A DNA stretch of 64,000 nt. Origin: Selenomonas sp. AE3005 (lineage in GTDB: Bacteria > Bacillota > Negativicutes > Selenomonadales > Selenomonadaceae). Below the pieces are notes generated by a model. The model was not told the origin of the DNA. It did not search any database and worked only from the letters and a program-made list of their open reading frames with translations. Below are positions 62,015-64,000 of this stretch, one piece after another. The first letter of the stretch is position 1; every line of letters starts with the position of its first letter. The DNA is taken from assembly GCF_000686945.1 (NCBI RefSeq), contig NZ_JMME01000002.1, positions 322,382 through 386,381 on the forward strand, in the 5' to 3' direction. Position numbers and translations under genes: made by a program.

Positions 62015-63676
62015 TTGTCTAAAGCACAAAAACTACAGATTATTCCCTTGGGCGGACTGGGGGAAATCGGTAAGAACATGACGGTCGTCCGTGTCGAGGA
62101 TGAAATCCTGGTGATTGATTCAGGACTCATGTTCCCCGAAGAAGATATGCTGGGCGTGGATTTGGTAATCCCCGATATCAGCTATCTTTTGGAGAATCGC
62201 GATATGATTAAGGCGATTGTCCTGACCCATGGTCATGAAGACCATATCGGTGCCCTGCCTTATGTTCTTAAGCAGCTCAACGTGCCCGTGTACGGTACGC
62301 GCCTGACGCTGGGGATTTTGGAAGGCCGTCTCAAGGAAAATGGCGTGGATTCCAGCAATCTGCATGCGGTAATGCAGGGTGACATCATAAATGTCGGCTG
62401 TTTCAGCGTGGGTTTTATCCGCGTAAACCATTCCATTCCTGACGCTGTTGGGCTGTCCATCAAGACGCCGGTGGGTATGATTGTCCATACCGGTGACTTC
62501 AAACTGGATTACACGCCCATTGATGGCAAGATGACGGATTTCCGTCGTTTCTCGGAACTCGGGAACAAAGGTGTTCTGCTGATGATGGCCGATTCCACAA
62601 ATGCTGAGCGTGAAGGCCATACCATGAGTGAAAGCACGGTCGGTGCGGCCTTTGACAAGGCGTTTCACGGTGCCCGCAGCCGCATCATCGTAGCGACGTT
62701 CTCATCCAACGTACACCGTATTCAGCAGGTCATTGATACTGCTGTGCGTTACAAGCGTAAAGTGGCTGTTTTGGGCCGCAGCATGGTAAATGTAGTGACT
62801 ATTTCCCTGGAGCTTGGTTATATCAATGCCCCCGAGGGAACTATTATTGATATCGATGAAATCAATAACTATCGTCCTGAACAAATCGTTATTGTCACTA
62901 CCGGCAGCCAGGGTGAACCGATGTCAGCCCTGACACGTATGGCCATGTCTGACCATCGCAAGGTCACTATCGTGCCCAATGATACGGTTATCATTTCCGC
63001 AACGCCGATTCCCGGCAATGAAAAGATGGTATCCAAAACCATCGATAATCTCATGCGCCTGGGAGCTAATGTCGTGTATGGACGCGACAAGGGTGTGCAT
63101 GTTTCCGGTCATGCCAGCCGTGAGGAATTGAAACTCATGCACAATCTGGTACGGCCGAAGTTCTTTATTCCTGTACATGGTGAATATCATCATCTCGTAC
63201 AGCATGCCAAACTTGCGCAGGAACTGGGTATGGCCAAAGACCATATCTTCCTGGGTGAAAATGGTTATGTCTTTGAATTTACCAGAGATAAGGGGCAGGT
63301 AGCCGGCAAGGTTCCTGCTGGTATGGTTATGGTTGACGGCCTGGGCGTTGGTGATGTTGGCAATATCGTCCTGCGTGACCGTCGTCAGCTGTCACAGGAT
63401 GGCATTCTTATCATCGTGGTGACCATGGACAGAGCGTCCAATACCGTAGTGGCAGGTCCGGATATCGTATCCCGTGGCTTTGTCTACGTGCGTGAGTCCG
63501 AGGCGCTGATGGATGAGGCCAAGGCCCGTGTTGAACAGGCTCTGGACCGCTGTGAGGACGAAGGTGTCAAGGAATGGGCGGCTATTAAAGCCAACGTTCG
63601 CGACGCTTTGGGACGTTATCTCTTTGAAAAGACCCGCCGCCGTCCGATGATTCTGCCCATTATTCAAGAGATTTGA
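62015..63676 (+). CDS. rnj: Ribonuclease J
   Basis: A 553-residue metallo-beta-lactamase/beta-CASP nuclease with 5'-3' exonuclease and endonuclease activity, central to RNA turnover. Metal ligands are in THGHEDHIG (His72, His74, Asp76, His77); the beta-CASP region has ATFSSNVHR and VTTGSQGEPMSAL; FIPVHGEYHH is also present. TTG 62015 follows GGAGGTG. No terminator separates it from the insertion sequence that begins 26 bases after its stop. Confidence 0.96.
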   Translation: MSKAQKLQIIPLGGLGEIGKNMTVVRVEDEILVIDSGLMFPEEDMLGVDLVIPDISYLLENRDMIKAIVLTHGHEDHIGALPYVLKQLNVPVYGTRLTLGILEGRLKENGVDSSNLHAVMQGDIINVGCFSVGFIRVNHSIPDAVGLSIKTPVGMIVHTGDFKLDYTPIDGKMTDFRRFSELGNKGVLLMMADSTNAEREGHTMSESTVGAAFDKAFHGARSRIIVATFSSNVHRIQQVIDTAVRYKRKVAVLGRSMVNVVTISLELGYINAPEGTIIDIDEINNYRPEQIVIVTTGSQGEPMSALTRMAMSDHRKVTIVPNDTVIISATPIPGNEKMVSKTIDNLMRLGANVVYGRDKGVHVSGHASREELKLMHNLVRPKFFIPVHGEYHHLVQHAKLAQELGMAKDHIFLGENGYVFEFTRDKGQVAGKVPAGMVMVDGLGVGDVGNIVLRDRRQLSQDGILIIVVTMDRASNTVVAGPDIVSRGFVYVRESEALMDEAKARVEQALDRCEDEGVKEWAAIKANVRDALGRYLFEKTRRRPMILPIIQEI

Positions 63677-63709
63677 GTATATAAAAAGCACAGTCTGTGA
63701 AATGTACTG

Positions 63710-63750
63710 CCCCCCATAAGTTAGACCTAGAAAGGCTAACTTATGGGGGG
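63710..63750. repeat. Hairpin at the IS left end
   Basis: Perfect 15-bp stem CCCCCCATAAGTTAG (63710-63724) / CTAACTTATGGGGGG (63736-63750), 11-base loop. It ends 7 bases before the OrfA start. Confidence 0.92.
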
Positions 63751-63757
63751 CTTTCTC

Positions 63758-64000
63758 ATGGCAAAATATAGTTTTGAATTTAAGATGAGGGTTGTCAATG
63801 AATACCTGCAGAAAAAATCAGGATATGGCTTATTAGCCCAAAAACATAACATTTCCAGTAAATCAATTATCGCGAAATGGGTTGCAGTGTATCGCAAGTA
63901 TGGTTTACAAGGACTTAAACGGTCGCGACATAGGAAAACTTATTCTTTTCAATTCAAGCAACATGCAGTAGAGTTATATCTAAGTACAGAGATTTCCTAC
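63758..64000 (+). CDS. IS3-family transposase OrfA (helix-turn-helix), partial
   Basis: 81 residues are visible (no stop reached). Two helix-turn-helix units follow one another, MAKYSFEFKMRVVNEYLQ and QKHNISSKSIIAKWVAVY, then YGLQGLKRSRH and the start of a second repeat (SFQFKQHAVELYL). This is the IS150-type OrfA that binds the ends and joins OrfB by frameshift. The base composition is AT-rich compared with neighbours. The upstream G6 run in the hairpin is the only plausible ribosome site. Confidence 0.85.
   Translation, partial: MAKYSFEFKMRVVNEYLQKKSGYGLLAQKHNISSKSIIAKWVAVYRKYGLQGLKRSRHRKTYSFQFKQHAVELYLSTEISY

Larger units (their letters stand above)
63703..64000 (+). mobile_element. IS3-family (IS150-like) insertion sequence, left end, cut by window
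   Basis: The left terminal inverted repeat begins TGTACTGCCCCCCATAAG (63703-63720), a typical IS3/IS150 end. The right end and the transposase orfB lie outside. It inserted 26 bases after the rnj stop, a neutral place. A perfect 15-bp hairpin (63710-63750) lies between the end and the transposase start. Confidence 0.85.

Noticed and set aside
1..64000. tRNA, rRNA, CRISPR array or prophage
   Set aside because: No clover-leaf signatures, rRNA sequences, regularly spaced direct repeats or phage structural genes were seen.

Overview
The window looks like a chromosomal segment of a diderm Firmicute of the class Negativicutes, most likely Selenomonas or a close relative. The evidence is a mix of Firmicutes-type genes (polC, cdaA-cdaR, ireB-yqgF-DUF1292-mltG, sigH, RNase J, thyX, mrnC, an S-box metK leader) with an HldE/RfaE1-like heptose-kinase homologue, which is typical of lipopolysaccharide makers. 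Codon use and base composition look even except at the last 300 bases. Nearly every gene reads left to right. The exceptions are an AGCS symporter, a LysR regulator and one small membrane protein. I found no tRNA, rRNA, CRISPR array or prophage.

Layout. 1-2000: 3' part of hisA, a monocistronic gene for a 67-residue coiled-coil protein, and a divergent heptose-kinase homologue. 2030-14774: M16C protease, L,D-transpeptidase, then a tight replication/repair run (polA, mutM, coaE, a lytic transglycosylase, polC). 14856-25099: miaB-mutS-mutL, a methyltransferase, a cysteine hydrolase, a WG-repeat lipoprotein, yebC and ruvC. 25101-29253: AGCS symporter, Dcu-type dicarboxylate transporter and LysR regulator. 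29488-33147: motAB, acpS, nnrDE. 33221-37842: ilvE, cdaA-cdaR and a COG2509 flavoprotein. 37901-41988: ireB-yqgF-DUF1292-mltG-trmR-trhP. 41989-42333: a long nested inverted repeat. 42334-48656: acyP, aroQ, an Xaa-Pro peptidase, PAP2, a SIMPL protein, a flippase and a lipid kinase. 48754-56212: carD, PIN-TRAM, ispDF, cysS, mrnC, thyX, rlmB, sigH. 56335-63676: secreted clostripain-like protease, SAM riboswitch plus metK, an unknown gene, hisF-hisIE, rnj. 63703-64000: left end of an IS3-family element.

How the genes relate. Two polymerases, two repair systems (MutM; MutS/MutL) and two Holliday-junction nucleases (RuvC, YqgF) make this a genome-maintenance neighbourhood. The PolC here lacks the usual inserted 3'-5' exonuclease domain and the PolA proofreading domain lacks its metal-binding signature, so proofreading must come from elsewhere or be weak. 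TrhP and TrmR together make the 5-methoxyuridine wobble modification; MiaB makes another tRNA modification. CdaA/CdaR (c-di-AMP), L,D-transpeptidase, MltG, the SLT enzyme and the flippase concern the envelope.

No wholly new multi-gene system is evident. The most unusual signals are: a family of short palindromes of form TGAC-NN-GTCA (at least 13 exact copies, about one expected by chance), clustered in the mutL linker, at the L,D-transpeptidase promoter and in terminator hairpins; a structured 5' leader of unrecognised class before the AGCS gene; the exonuclease-less PolC; the divergent heptose-kinase homologue; a roughly 190-bp nested palindrome before acyP; a perfect 15-bp intragenic hairpin in the COG2509 gene; and a hairpin that can sequester the start region of the IS3 transposase. 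The his genes are split, with hisA about 60 kb from hisF-hisIE.
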